A DNA stretch of 64,000 nt, from the NCBI GenBank assembly GCA_964514485.1, contig CAZEWG010000006.1, positions 36,696 through 100,695 on the forward strand, in the 5' to 3' direction. This document shows, one piece after another, positions 1-7,490 of the stretch. The stretch is from JAEZAA01 sp964514485. GTDB lineage: Bacteria; Pseudomonadota; Gammaproteobacteria; Pseudomonadales; Oleiphilaceae. The position numbers were made by a program, and so were the translations under genes. The notes below the pieces were generated by a model. It saw only the letters and a list, made by a program, of their open reading frames with translations. It searched no databases and was not told where the DNA came from. The first letter of the stretch is position 1. Every line of letters begins with the position of its first letter.

Positions 1-134
1 GTATTTGCGGCCAGGGCCCCTCGGATCATGCTGACTTCGCCAAATGGTTGATGGACCAGGGCATCGACAGCGTGTCCCTGAACCCGGACTCGGTGCTGGA
101 TACCTGGTTCTTCCTGGCAGACAAACAGATCTAA
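1..134 (+). CDS. ppsA: Phosphoenolpyruvate synthase, C-terminal end (partial)
   Basis: Only the last 43 codons and the TAA stop (132-134) are present; the gene enters from the left edge with its first full codon at position 3. The end reads ICGQGPSDHADFAKW, then SVSLNPDSVLDTW and FFLADKQI. This is the conserved PEP-utilising C-terminus of PpsA, including the region near the catalytic Cys and the substrate-binding SLNPD segment. The enzyme makes PEP from pyruvate and ATP in gluconeogenesis. A perfect stem-loop follows the stop. PpsA next to a hydrolase and rraA is the Pseudomonas order, which supports the call. PPDK and enzyme I share the fold, but this ending is typical of PpsA. Confidence 0.93.
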   Translation, partial: ICGQGPSDHADFAKWLMDQGIDSVSLNPDSVLDTWFFLADKQI

Positions 135-151
135 ACCCAAACCAAGCACCA

Positions 152-187
152 AACACTAACAGCGGCTTTGGCCGCTGTTAGTGTTTT
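152..187 (+). terminator. Rho-independent terminator after ppsA
   Basis: A perfect 15-bp stem (152-166 with 171-185) closes a TTTG loop and ends in a short T run. It lies 17 bases after the ppsA stop. It covers the GTG at 181, which would otherwise be the most upstream start of the next gene, so that start is unlikely. Confidence 0.85.
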
Positions 188-243
188 GGAATGAAGCAGA
201 ATTGCCCGGGAGTCGGGCATTATGGGAGTGGCAAGGTCAACTC

Positions 244-1215
244 ATGCGTAGCAGCAGTCGTTTGTTTCCGGTGGCATTGATGTCAGCGGAGTTAATAGGC
301 GATTTGACCGAGGATGTTTATCTGCTCAAACCAGAACGGGGGCAGGATCCAACAGTTCGGGTGGCGGTCACTCGCATCAATGACCCCGGTCAAACAGGTC
401 ACAAGCCCCCACTGGTGATGCTCCACGGCCTGTTTTGCAATCGTCATCAGTGGGTGACGGGCGATGCCAAAGGGCTGGCAGCCTGCTTGGCCCGGGCGGG
501 CTATGATGTCTGGCTTCCAGAGCTCAGAGGGCATGGTCTGTCGCCGACGAATCAAAACTATCTCGGTAATAAAGCAGAAGATTTCTGGCGTGATGATCTG
601 CCGGCGGTAAATGACTTTGTGATTGAGCAGTCGGGGCTGCGTCCCGTCTGGGTCGGACAGGGCTGGAGCGGCATGCTGATCGTTGCCGCCCTGGGGCTGC
701 AGACCATCGCTTCGGAACAGCTGGCGGGCCTGGCTCTTCTGGCACCCCGATTTACCTATTACTCTGCGATGGGCTGGATACCGGGCTGGACCCAGTGGCG
801 GTTAAAAAAGAAAGAACTGGTGGCCAGTGGCGTGGCCGAAGGCCCGGAAGTGGAGCCTGCCGGACTGATTCTGGAGAGGCTGCGTTGGGCGCGGCGCAAT
901 GGGGTTTGGTCGGTCTCGAAAAAGGCTCGGCATTCAGCCTGGCCGGGAGTTGAGCGGATCGCCCTGCCGTTAGCGGTGGTGCTTCCGAAAACGGGCGCAG
1001 CGCAGGCGCGCAAGGATGCTATGCTCTTGATGGATCACTGGGGCCGGGGCGCAAAAGCGCTTACCGTTGAGACTCCGTTGGAAACCCTGGGTGAGTTTCT
1101 GGACCCCTTTGTAGTGACCCTTGAGCGGGGCGAGCAGGGTTTGATCCTGAACGCCCTTCAAGCATGGCTCGCCGAGTTGGATCTTACTCGGCAATCCTTG
1201 CAAATAAACGAGTAA
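244..1215 (+). CDS. Alpha/beta-hydrolase fold protein with atypical nucleophile elbow
   Basis: The 323-residue protein has the alpha/beta-hydrolase plan: strand plus oxyanion segment VMLHGLFCNRHQW around residues 58-70, a WLPELRGHG segment near 90-98, and the nucleophile-elbow region WVGQGWSGM near 136-144. In relatives the elbow reads VGHSxGG. Aligned that way, the serine position here is Gly140, and Ser142 lies two residues later. The catalytic Ser may therefore be lost or shifted. The start ATG244 is preferred because the upstream GTG (181) lies inside the ppsA terminator; AAGG stands about 8 bases before it. An ester hydrolase is the usual guess for this neighbour of ppsA/rraA, but the substrate is unknown. 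The next gene follows after 10 bases, so they are probably cotranscribed. Confidence 0.8.
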   Translation: MRSSSRLFPVALMSAELIGDLTEDVYLLKPERGQDPTVRVAVTRINDPGQTGHKPPLVMLHGLFCNRHQWVTGDAKGLAACLARAGYDVWLPELRGHGLSPTNQNYLGNKAEDFWRDDLPAVNDFVIEQSGLRPVWVGQGWSGMLIVAALGLQTIASEQLAGLALLAPRFTYYSAMGWIPGWTQWRLKKKELVASGVAEGPEVEPAGLILERLRWARRNGVWSVSKKARHSAWPGVERIALPLAVVLPKTGAAQARKDAMLLMDHWGRGAKALTVETPLETLGEFLDPFVVTLERGEQGLILNALQAWLAELDLTRQSLQINE

Positions 1216-1225
1216 GGAGATCTCT

Positions 1226-1921
1226 GTGTCGAAACAAGGTTCCAGTAGAAAAGCGCTGATACTGGGGGCTACCGGCCTGATTGGCAGTCATTGTCTGAGG
1301 GCGGTGCTGGACTCGGGGCTCTATGGCGAGGTGATTGTACTGGGGCGGCGCAAGGCTCCTTTGGTGCACAGTCGGCTAAAGCAAGTGGTGGTTGAGTTTG
1401 ATCAGCTGTCTCAGGCCCTGGCAGGAATGCAGGTGGATGACATCTTCTGCTGTCTTGGCACGACCATGAAGAAAGCCGGCAGCGAGTCTGCGTTTCGCAA
1501 AGTCGATCTGGAATACCCCTTGCTGGTGGCGAAAGAAGCACGTGCTCAGGGGGCCAGCCATTTTCTGGTGGTGAGTGCCATCGGCGCTGATCCTCAATCG
1601 CTGTTCTTCTACAACCGGGTCAAAGGGGAGTTGGAGAGAGCGCTGGAACGGTTGAACTTCCCCTATCTCAGTATCTTTCGTCCATCATTGTTATTGGGGG
1701 ACCGGGATGAAGCGCGCCCCCTGGAGTCTTTGAGCGGGCATTTATTGGGCTGGGCATCCCCTTTTATGAAGGGCCCCTTCAACCGGATCAAGCCCATTGC
1801 CGCGGAGAAAGTGGCCCATGCTATGGTGGTGGAAGCCAAAAAGGCGGCGTCGTACGCCCGTCCACCCGGAGTATTAATTATTGATTCTGCGATCATGCAG
1901 GATTATGAAGTTAACGCATAA
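1226..1921 (+). CDS. NAD(P)-binding atypical short-chain dehydrogenase (HTATIP2/TIP30-like)
   Basis: A 231-residue Rossmann protein. LILGATGLIGSH near residues 10-21 is the GxxGxxG dinucleotide loop, YNRVK near 133 is the YxxxK catalytic pair, and FRPSLLLGDR is the signature of the HTATIP2-like atypical SDRs. The GTG start at 1226 is preceded by a strong AAGGAGA (1214-1220), which settles it. It sits between the hydrolase (10-base gap) and rraA (13-base gap), so the three probably form one transcript. The substrate cannot be told. In the wider family such proteins act as NADPH-dependent reductases or redox sensors. Confidence 0.85.
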   Translation: MSKQGSSRKALILGATGLIGSHCLRAVLDSGLYGEVIVLGRRKAPLVHSRLKQVVVEFDQLSQALAGMQVDDIFCCLGTTMKKAGSESAFRKVDLEYPLLVAKEARAQGASHFLVVSAIGADPQSLFFYNRVKGELERALERLNFPYLSIFRPSLLLGDRDEARPLESLSGHLLGWASPFMKGPFNRIKPIAAEKVAHAMVVEAKKAASYARPPGVLIIDSAIMQDYEVNA

Positions 1922-1934
1922 AAAGGAGTCTGAC

Positions 1935-2423
1935 ATGAGATATGTAACCCCCGATCTTTGTGATGCCTATCCTGAGCTGGTTCAGGTTGTAGAGCCCATG
2001 TTCCAGAACCTGGGAGGCCGGGACTCATTTGGTGGTGAGATTGTGACCGTCAAATGCTTTGAAGATAACTCCCTGGTCAAGGAGCAGGTGGAGAAGGATG
2101 GCAAGGGCAAGGTGATGGTGGTCGATGGTGGTGCCTCCATGCGCGCGGCCCTGTTGGGCGATATGCTGGCCGAAAAAGCCGCCCGCAACGGCTGGGAAGG
2201 CATTATCGTTTACGGCTGCATTCGGGACGTGGATGTGATCGCGGAGACGGATTTGGGCGTTCAGGCGCTGGGCACCCATCCGAAGAAAACCGAGAAGCGT
2301 GGCATTGGTGATCTGAATGTGCCCGTCACTTTTGGTGGAGTCACCTTCAACCCGGGCGAATATGTTTACGCTGACAATAACGGCGTGATCGTATCACCCA
2401 AAGAATTGAAAATGCCTGAGTAA
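1935..2423 (+). CDS. rraA: Ribonuclease E activity regulator RraA
   Basis: A 162-residue protein, matching the 161 residues of E. coli RraA. It starts MRYVTPDLCDAYPE and carries VVDGGASMRAALLGD, GCIRDVD and KTEKRGIGD, all hallmarks of the RraA fold. RraA forms a trimeric ring that binds the C-terminal scaffold of RNase E and inhibits mRNA decay; it was once misnamed MenG. The start at 1935 is set by AAGGAG (1923-1928); an upstream in-frame ATG lies inside the previous gene. Its target gene rne lies about 5 kb away on the opposite strand. Confidence 0.96.
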   Translation: MRYVTPDLCDAYPELVQVVEPMFQNLGGRDSFGGEIVTVKCFEDNSLVKEQVEKDGKGKVMVVDGGASMRAALLGDMLAEKAARNGWEGIIVYGCIRDVDVIAETDLGVQALGTHPKKTEKRGIGDLNVPVTFGGVTFNPGEYVYADNNGVIVSPKELKMPE

Positions 2424-2433
2424 CGTATCGGGT

Positions 2434-2465
2434 TTCAGACCAGTGTATTGTGGCACTGGTCTGAA
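2434..2465. terminator. Inverted repeat between convergent rraA and PilZ genes
   Basis: A perfect 12-bp stem (2434-2445 with 2454-2465) around an 8-base loop. It begins 10 bases after the rraA stop and ends 17 bases before the stop of the convergent PilZ gene. There is no long T run on either side, so termination efficiency is uncertain. The position suggests a shared terminator. Confidence 0.6.
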
Positions 2466-2481
2466 CACTGCCGTTTGCTAC

Positions 2482-2790
2482 CTAGTCAGCGACATGCTGT
2501 ATTTCCATTCCCAGGAGATAGCGGCCATTGGCAAGGGTAGAGGAGCGGATCACCTGCACATTGGCCTCAAACGGCGGGAACTTATTGTTGCTGGAGGAGA
2601 GACAGGCCAGTAACCGAGTACCCACAGCGAAGTCTTCATCCACCTCAACTGCCATTCCGGTGCCGCTAAGATCGCGGCAGATGCCCTGCAGAACCTTTTC
2701 TGAACCAGAAACTCGCAGCTCGATCTGAGTATCTACCTTCATGCGGATGAAGTCGCGCTTCTCGCTGTGGTTACGCATTGTCGAATTCAT
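2482..2790 (-). CDS. PilZ-domain c-di-GMP-binding protein
   Basis: A 102-residue single-domain PilZ protein. Both binding motifs are intact: RDFIR (RxxxR) near residues 12-16 and DLSGTG (D/NxSxxG) near 41-46. It should therefore bind cyclic di-GMP, unlike the degenerate PilZ of type IV pili. The start is taken as ATG at 2790 because GAGG lies at proper spacing; a GTG six bases upstream abuts that GAGG. It is monocistronic, and the output pathway (motility, exopolysaccharide or other) cannot be told from the context. Confidence 0.9.
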   Translation of the reverse strand: MNSTMRNHSEKRDFIRMKVDTQIELRVSGSEKVLQGICRDLSGTGMAVEVDEDFAVGTRLLACLSSSNNKFPPFEANVQVIRSSTLANGRYLLGMEIQHVAD

Positions 2791-2898
2791 GGGCACCCTC
2801 TGTTTGTCACGTTTCGGTTTTTATACGCGGTTAGCAAAGGGGTGTCAAAACGGTTGTCGCCTTCCGTGAAAGGGAGCGCAATCTAGAAGGGAAGGGCC

Positions 2899-2930
2899 AA
2901 ACAAAATCGGGGCAGCAAGGGCCGCCCCGA
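2899..2930 (-). terminator. Rho-independent terminator of the SH3-domain gene
   Basis: Read on the minus strand, TCGGGGC (2930-2924) pairs with GCCCCGA (2913-2907) around a 10-base loop and is followed by TTTTGTTT. It starts about 28 bases after the stop of the gene at 2959-3621. Confidence 0.8.
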
Positions 2931-2958
2931 GTATGGTTCAGACAGGCTAATGAGAGGC

Positions 2959-3621
2959 TTAGGCCCAGCTGCTCTTTTTCTTGGGTTTCAGCAGGGGCAG
3001 TACCAGGGCGATCAGGATACCGATACCGATGAGGCCGGCACCGGTCAGCATTTTTTCAGTGTCGGCATTACTTTTCAGGCGCAGGTTATCGGCCGTGAGC
3101 AGCTCCACTTCGCTCTTGAGCTGTTGGTTTTCCTCTCGTAACTCACGATTACGACGATCCAGGTTAATGGCATTTTCAGAGATCCGCTTGATCCGCAACA
3201 GCTCCTCTTGCAGCTGTTCGTTGCTTTGGGTCAGGCGGGCATTTTGTGCTTCCAGCTCTTTGGTCTGTTGGCCGAGTGACCGGCTGGTGTCGCCAAAGCG
3301 GGCATTTTCTGCTTTCAGGCGCTCAAGCTCTTGCTGAACACGCTTCAGCTGATCCCGTGCAATGGGCTCGGCGGTCAAATAGCGGGTGGGAACCCAGCCT
3401 TGCTTGCCGCCGGGCTCGCGAATCAGGCTATAGCCGCTTTCTTTGTCTTGCTGGAGAAGTTCAACCGGGGTTCCGGCTGAAAGTCCTGCGTGAATGATGC
3501 GGTATTGAATGCCTTGGCCGGTACGCAGAGGCACCTGATTGTTGTCATCAATGTACATTCTCTGGGCAAAGGCGCCAGAGCAGGTCAACATCAGGGTCAA
3601 GAGAATAAGCGTTTTCTTCAC
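2959..3621 (-). CDS. SH3-domain, coiled-coil membrane protein (TIGR04211/YgiM type)
   Basis: A 220-residue envelope protein. A signal peptide (residues 1-19, ending GAFAQ) leads into a bacterial SH3 domain (about 20-88: YIDDNNQVPLRTGQG to GWVPTRYL). A long coiled coil rich in Glu/Gln/Arg/Leu follows (about 92-180). One C-terminal transmembrane helix (about 188-210) and a basic tail KPKKKSSWA complete it. This is the layout of the YgiM/TIGR04211 family, whose role is unsettled; SH3b domains often bind peptidoglycan. The start is a GTG with AGGA 8 bases before it. Confidence 0.88.
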   Translation of the reverse strand: MKKTLILLTLMLTCSGAFAQRMYIDDNNQVPLRTGQGIQYRIIHAGLSAGTPVELLQQDKESGYSLIREPGGKQGWVPTRYLTAEPIARDQLKRVQQELERLKAENARFGDTSRSLGQQTKELEAQNARLTQSNEQLQEELLRIKRISENAINLDRRNRELREENQQLKSEVELLTADNLRLKSNADTEKMLTGAGLIGIGILIALVLPLLKPKKKSSWA

Positions 3622-3741
3622 GGAGATAATCCTAAACTATCATTCGTATCTGTTTCGTAAGGGTAGTCCAGCACTTCAAGGTGCGGTTGATCGCGGCTAC
3701 CCAACACTCGTCGTCGCCTGTGATGGTGACGGTCAAGGCAA

Positions 3742-4047
3742 CTAGGGGAGGGTTACCTTAAAAGGCATGACCTTAACGTTTTGGTAGACGCCTTGAGTCC
3801 GGTAGGGGTCGGCTTCCGCCCAGCTCTGGGCTGCGGCCAGGGATGGAAACTCCGCCACAATCAGGCTGCCGCTAAAACCGGCGCTACCGGGGTCAGGACT
3901 GTCGATGGCCGGAAACGGGCCGGCCACCAACAGGCGGCCTTCGTTTTTCAGCTGCTCCAGGCGGGCTAAATGCTCCGGCCGGGCTTTCAGGCGCTTCTCC
4001 AGACTGTTGGGAGAATCTTCGCCAATAATGGCATAGTACATGGTCAT
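3742..4047 (-). CDS. YciI family protein
   Basis: A 101-residue single-domain protein matching YciI/YCII: MYYAIIGEDSPNS at the start, a conserved His (RPEHLARL), GRLLVAGPFP, and a C-terminal DPYRTQGVY segment containing the usual Asp-Pro. YciI proteins are ferredoxin-like dimers with a His/Asp pocket, and some act as small lyases; the E. coli function is unknown. It sits just downstream of yciB on the same strand with a 48-base gap, the yciB-yciI pairing also seen in enterics. No clear Shine-Dalgarno sequence was seen. Confidence 0.9.
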   Translation of the reverse strand: MTMYYAIIGEDSPNSLEKRLKARPEHLARLEQLKNEGRLLVAGPFPAIDSPDPGSAGFSGSLIVAEFPSLAAAQSWAEADPYRTQGVYQNVKVMPFKVTLP

Positions 4048-4095
4048 GATATCGCTACGGCTGTTTGTTATCGTTAATCGAGGAAGCTAAGCGGA

Positions 4096-4662
4096 TTACT
4101 GTTGGTCTCGATCCGCTACGGGTTTATCCGGCTCGTCCTGAAGAAAGCGCGACAGATAGATCCCCTGCAGTAACACGAACAGGAAGGTCAATCCCAAGAG
4201 GCCGAACAGCTTAAAGTTCACCCAAAATTCCTGGCTGAAACTATAAGCCACATAAAGGTTCAGGACGCCGCTGGCAATGAAGAACAGAATCCAGGCATAG
4301 TTGAGATTGCGCCAGACGGGCGAGGGCAGTTGAAGATTGGACTCAAGCATGCGCTGCAGCAGGTTTTTTTCGCCGATAAAAGCACTGCCCAGCAAGATGG
4401 CGGCAAACAGCCAGTTCACAATGGTCGGCTTCCACATGATAAAGGTGTCGTCCTGAAACAACAGGGTGAGGCCACCCAGCAGCACCACAAAGATCAGCGT
4501 GACTAAATGGACTCGCTCGACTCGCCGTTGTTTGAACCAGGTATAGCCGACCTGGAAGATGGTGGCGGCAATAAGTACCGCTGTTGCATGATAGATATTG
4601 TCTGTAACTTTATAGACAATGAAAAAGACCAGGACTGGAAAAAAGTCGAATAAAAATTTCAT
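4096..4662 (-). CDS. yciB: Inner-membrane septation protein A (YciB)
   Basis: A 188-residue polytopic protein with five or six hydrophobic helices. It starts MKFLFDFFPVLVFF, the conserved start of YciB (IspA/intracellular septation protein A). Other family marks are KPTIVNWLFAAILLGS and LNYAWILFF. In E. coli YciB interacts with cell-elongation and division proteins and affects envelope integrity. The start at 4662 fits the family; an upstream in-frame ATG would add 12 hydrophilic residues. It is divergent from the PHP gene, with 80 bases between the starts. Confidence 0.93.
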   Translation of the reverse strand: MKFLFDFFPVLVFFIVYKVTDNIYHATAVLIAATIFQVGYTWFKQRRVERVHLVTLIFVVLLGGLTLLFQDDTFIMWKPTIVNWLFAAILLGSAFIGEKNLLQRMLESNLQLPSPVWRNLNYAWILFFIASGVLNLYVAYSFSQEFWVNFKLFGLLGLTFLFVLLQGIYLSRFLQDEPDKPVADRDQQ

Positions 4663-4742
4663 AGTATGGTTTTGTCGCCCTAAGTGTGCATGAATCATAC
4701 TGTATTTATTAGCTCGCGTGTATACTGACGCGGTTTAGAGAC

Positions 4743-5609
4743 ATGGATCTAATGCTGTCACGTGGTATTGACCTACATCTTCATAGCACTGCGTCAGACG
4801 GCGCGCTGACTCCAACGGAGTTAGTGCTGCGTGCCCAGGAACTGGGCATGCAGACTATCGCCTTAACTGATCATGATACGCTTGATGGCCTGGAAGAGGC
4901 TCGGATGGCGGCCACAAATTGCGGCATTCAGCTGATTAATGGAATCGAGCTCTCCTGTGCCTGGAATGGCATGACCTTGCATATCGTTGGGCTTCAGATC
5001 GACCCTGAGGCTTCCTCTATTCAAGCAATGACCCAATTGCAGCATAACAATCGCCTGGAGCGCGCCAGGGTAATCGCCGATCGACTGGCCAAACAAAACT
5101 TTGGCAATGTTTGGGACGGCATCCGGGACATGTTGGGGCCGGACCGGGTACCGGCGCGGCCCGACTTTGCCCGCTATTTGGTCGAGCAAGGGCATGTGGA
5201 GAGCGTTCAACAGGCCTTTGATCGCTATCTGGGAGCGGGAAAACTGGGGGATGTGAAGCAGTTCTGGCCCTCTCTTGAGGAGGTGGTCAAGGCGATTGTC
5301 GAATCCGGCGGGGTGGCAGTGATCGCGCACCCGATGCGCTATAAACAAACCACGGCCAAGTTGCGACGCTTGATTCAGGAATTCAAATCCTACGGTGGGC
5401 AGGCGATAGAGGTGGCGGTTGCCAACCTGGATTCAGGGCGTATTGGGCTGTTAACCGAGTTATGCCGACAATATGAACTTTATGCTTCCTGTGGTAGTGA
5501 TTTCCACATGCCGGGCATGTCGTGGCAGGAAATCGGCCGTTATCCACCCCTGCCCGCAGGCGTGAAGCCCGTATGGCAGTTGTGGGAAGCACCGGCCGGT
5601 CAGGGATAA
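4743..5609 (+). CDS. rnm: PHP-domain 5'-3' ribonuclease AM (Rnm/YciV)
   Basis: A 288-residue PHP phosphoesterase. The metal ligands are visible: DLHLHS (9-14), TDHDT (41-45), GIELS (66-70), an internal H in LHIVG, AHP (near 196) and SDFH near the C-terminus (about 256-259). E. coli Rnm (YciV, formerly trpH) trims 5' ends of 23S, 16S and 5S rRNA and degrades short RNAs and 3',5'-bisphosphate nucleotides. The gene order, next to yciB and yciI, matches the E. coli neighbourhood. The next gene starts two bases after the stop, so the two are translationally close. Confidence 0.9.
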   Translation: MDLMLSRGIDLHLHSTASDGALTPTELVLRAQELGMQTIALTDHDTLDGLEEARMAATNCGIQLINGIELSCAWNGMTLHIVGLQIDPEASSIQAMTQLQHNNRLERARVIADRLAKQNFGNVWDGIRDMLGPDRVPARPDFARYLVEQGHVESVQQAFDRYLGAGKLGDVKQFWPSLEEVVKAIVESGGVAVIAHPMRYKQTTAKLRRLIQEFKSYGGQAIEVAVANLDSGRIGLLTELCRQYELYASCGSDFHMPGMSWQEIGRYPPLPAGVKPVWQLWEAPAGQG

Positions 5610-5611
5610 GC

Positions 5612-6748
5612 GTGTTCCAGCGCTACCGCTATTTGCCCGGCAACGAATTTCAGTTGCTCGTCGACGGCGAGCAGTGCGGGCAGACCTTTTTAGCGGCCAT
5701 CGCCGAGGCGCGGAGCCAGATTCTCTTTGAGATGTATCTGATCGAATCGGGCCGTTTCGCCTCCCTGTTAATTGAAGCCCTGCGCCAGGCTGCCGAGCGG
5801 GGGGTTCAGGTGTATGTCTTGCTGGACCACTTCGGTTCCAACGGGCTCTCCGCCGAGGATCGGGTACGACTGCGTTATCCTGGCATAGAGCTGGTGTGGT
5901 ACAACCCGATCCGCCTGCTGAACTGGCTAACCAACTTTCATCGGGATCATCGCAAACTGATCATTGTTGACCAGACGGTGGCCTTTGTGGGCGGCTTTTG
6001 TATTACGGATAAGTTTTGGCCGGTTGTCGATTCTTCCGACCAGGTGGTAAAAGCCCCGGAGAGCTGGCTGGACGTTGCGGTTAAAATAGAAGGGCCCGTC
6101 ATTGATCAGTGGCGGGAGCTGTTTTTTCAGGTTTGGTCTCGCACCGCTGAGCAGCCCCTGGGGCTTTCTTCCAGGCGCAGTCCTATGGTTGGCAGCATGT
6201 CCGGACGAGTCGCCTGGGCTAATGGGCACCTGCATCAGGGCATTTTGCGCGAGCTTCTTTCCCGAACCCGTAAGGCCAACCGACGGGTATGGATTGCGAC
6301 ACCTTACTTTGTTCCTTCCCGGCGTATTCGACGTACTTTGTTGCGGGCCGCCAAGCGCGGTGTGGATGTGCGGGTATTGCTGCCTGGCCCCAAAACGGAT
6401 CATCCCGGCGTACGCTTTGCGTCCTGGCGGTACTATAAGCAGCTACTGCATTATGGGGTGCGGATCTATGAGTACCAGCCCCGCTTTATTCATGCCAAGG
6501 TGATTCTGGCGGATGACTGGGTCTCGATCGGATCCTGCAACCTGGATCACTGGAATCAGCGTTGGAATCTAGAGGCGAATCAGGAAGTCCATGACCCCCG
6601 CTTTGCCAGATGTGTGCAGGAGTTTTTTCAGAGCAGTTTTGTCGAAAGTGAAGAGCAAAATCTGCGCGACTGGCTGCAACCTTTGTGGTACCGCCGCTTG
6701 CTCGCCTATATCTGGGGCAGGGTTGATACCTGGCTCAGGCGGCTTTGA
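5612..6748 (+). CDS. Cardiolipin synthase of the phospholipase D family (ClsB-like)
   Basis: A 378-residue protein with two HKD motifs: HRKLIIVD near residues 115-122, and HAKVILAD near 297-304 followed by GSCNLD. It has no N-terminal transmembrane pair, so it resembles the shorter ClsB (YbhO) type rather than ClsA. It would join phosphatidylglycerol with another lipid headgroup to make cardiolipin. The GTG start at 5612 is chosen because it lies two bases after the stop of rnm and has AGGG just upstream; longer in-frame starts run back into rnm. A ClsC-like preference for phosphatidylethanolamine cannot be excluded. Confidence 0.88.
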   Translation: MFQRYRYLPGNEFQLLVDGEQCGQTFLAAIAEARSQILFEMYLIESGRFASLLIEALRQAAERGVQVYVLLDHFGSNGLSAEDRVRLRYPGIELVWYNPIRLLNWLTNFHRDHRKLIIVDQTVAFVGGFCITDKFWPVVDSSDQVVKAPESWLDVAVKIEGPVIDQWRELFFQVWSRTAEQPLGLSSRRSPMVGSMSGRVAWANGHLHQGILRELLSRTRKANRRVWIATPYFVPSRRIRRTLLRAAKRGVDVRVLLPGPKTDHPGVRFASWRYYKQLLHYGVRIYEYQPRFIHAKVILADDWVSIGSCNLDHWNQRWNLEANQEVHDPRFARCVQEFFQSSFVESEEQNLRDWLQPLWYRRLLAYIWGRVDTWLRRL

Positions 6749-6764
6749 GGGCAGCCGGGGGCTG

Positions 6765-6797
6765 GTTTCATAGCGGCCTTATTCGCCGCTATGAAAC
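6765..6797. terminator. Inverted repeat overlapping the end of the yecA-like gene
   Basis: A perfect 13-bp stem (6765-6777 with 6785-6797) and a 7-base loop lie between convergent genes. The right arm encodes the last residues of the YecA-like protein, and the loop holds its stop codon. There is no T run on either side, so it is a plausible but unproven bidirectional terminator. Confidence 0.55.
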
Positions 6798-7339
6798 AGG
6801 AGATAGAGGTCTGTCAGAACTTCGGGGATTTGCTCACTCAATTGAGCCATCAATTTGGGATTGGTGGTAATCTCGGTGAAGTCTTCGTCGTCGAACAGGT
6901 TCGACAGGGCCATGATCGGCAACAGGAATTCCGCTACCAGCTCCTGCTTCTGCTCAAACCACTGTTCTTCGTTGGCAAGAAAGGCCTCCACAAAGCCCGC
7001 GCACCAGTTGGTCAGGGCATCCCGATCCTCATAGGTTTCCGCCGGCAGCTCAATGGGTTCTTCCTGATTCAGCTCACTGCGAATGTTATGAAAAATACGG
7101 CTCAGGGTTTGCACGACAAAGTCGTACTCTTTGACGTCGGCTGCACTGACCGGGCGACCAAAAGCGAGCTCCACCCAGGCCTCGGGGGTCATTTCACAGG
7201 GGCCCACCGCCAAGGCCGATAAGGCGCCATGAACTCCGAAGTAATCCAGAGCGTCCTCGGCAAAGCGGTCGTCGAACAGAATCTCTTCCAGTGCAGAAAT
7301 ATCAGCTGATGAGAGTGGGGAGGTGGTGATCTTGGTCAT
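6779..7339 (-). CDS. YecA/UPF0149 family protein
   Basis: A 186-residue acidic protein with UPF0149 marks: a FFDDRF-like segment (LFDDRFAEDALDYFGVHG), LSALAVGP, PEAWVELAFG, NWCAGFVEAF and FLLPIMAL. This is the YecA/YgfB helical domain. The C-terminal SEC-C metal-binding tail (CPCGSGKKYKKCC type) found in E. coli YecA is absent. The function is unknown. The start at 7339 follows the family; a longer in-frame start would add 14 residues. It is downstream of nothing on its own strand and probably monocistronic. Confidence 0.85.
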   Translation of the reverse strand: MTKITTSPLSSADISALEEILFDDRFAEDALDYFGVHGALSALAVGPCEMTPEAWVELAFGRPVSAADVKEYDFVVQTLSRIFHNIRSELNQEEPIELPAETYEDRDALTNWCAGFVEAFLANEEQWFEQKQELVAEFLLPIMALSNLFDDEDFTEITTNPKLMAQLSEQIPEVLTDLYLLFHSGE

Positions 7340-7443
7340 GGGCTGTCCCGCAGAGTTGAGAGGCGTCCTAAAAGGTTGCAAAGCATATCATAGCCGCCCG
7401 TGGCTAGGGAGGGCAGGGAGATATGTCTGATCAAGGCCGGGGA

Positions 7444-7478
7444 AAAAGCAAAGGGGGCATTAAGCCCCCTTTGCTTTT
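7444..7478 (-). terminator. Rho-independent terminator of rne
   Basis: A perfect 15-bp stem (7444-7458 with 7464-7478) around TTAAT, read on the minus strand. The distal arm ends in a T-rich stretch. It begins 13 bases after the rne stop. Confidence 0.88.
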
Positions 7479-7490
7479 AGTCGGCAGAGA

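Noticed and set aside
181..243. Upstream extension of the first hydrolase from GTG181
   Set aside because: It lies inside the ppsA terminator hairpin and the added residues are unlike the family start; ATG244 is better.
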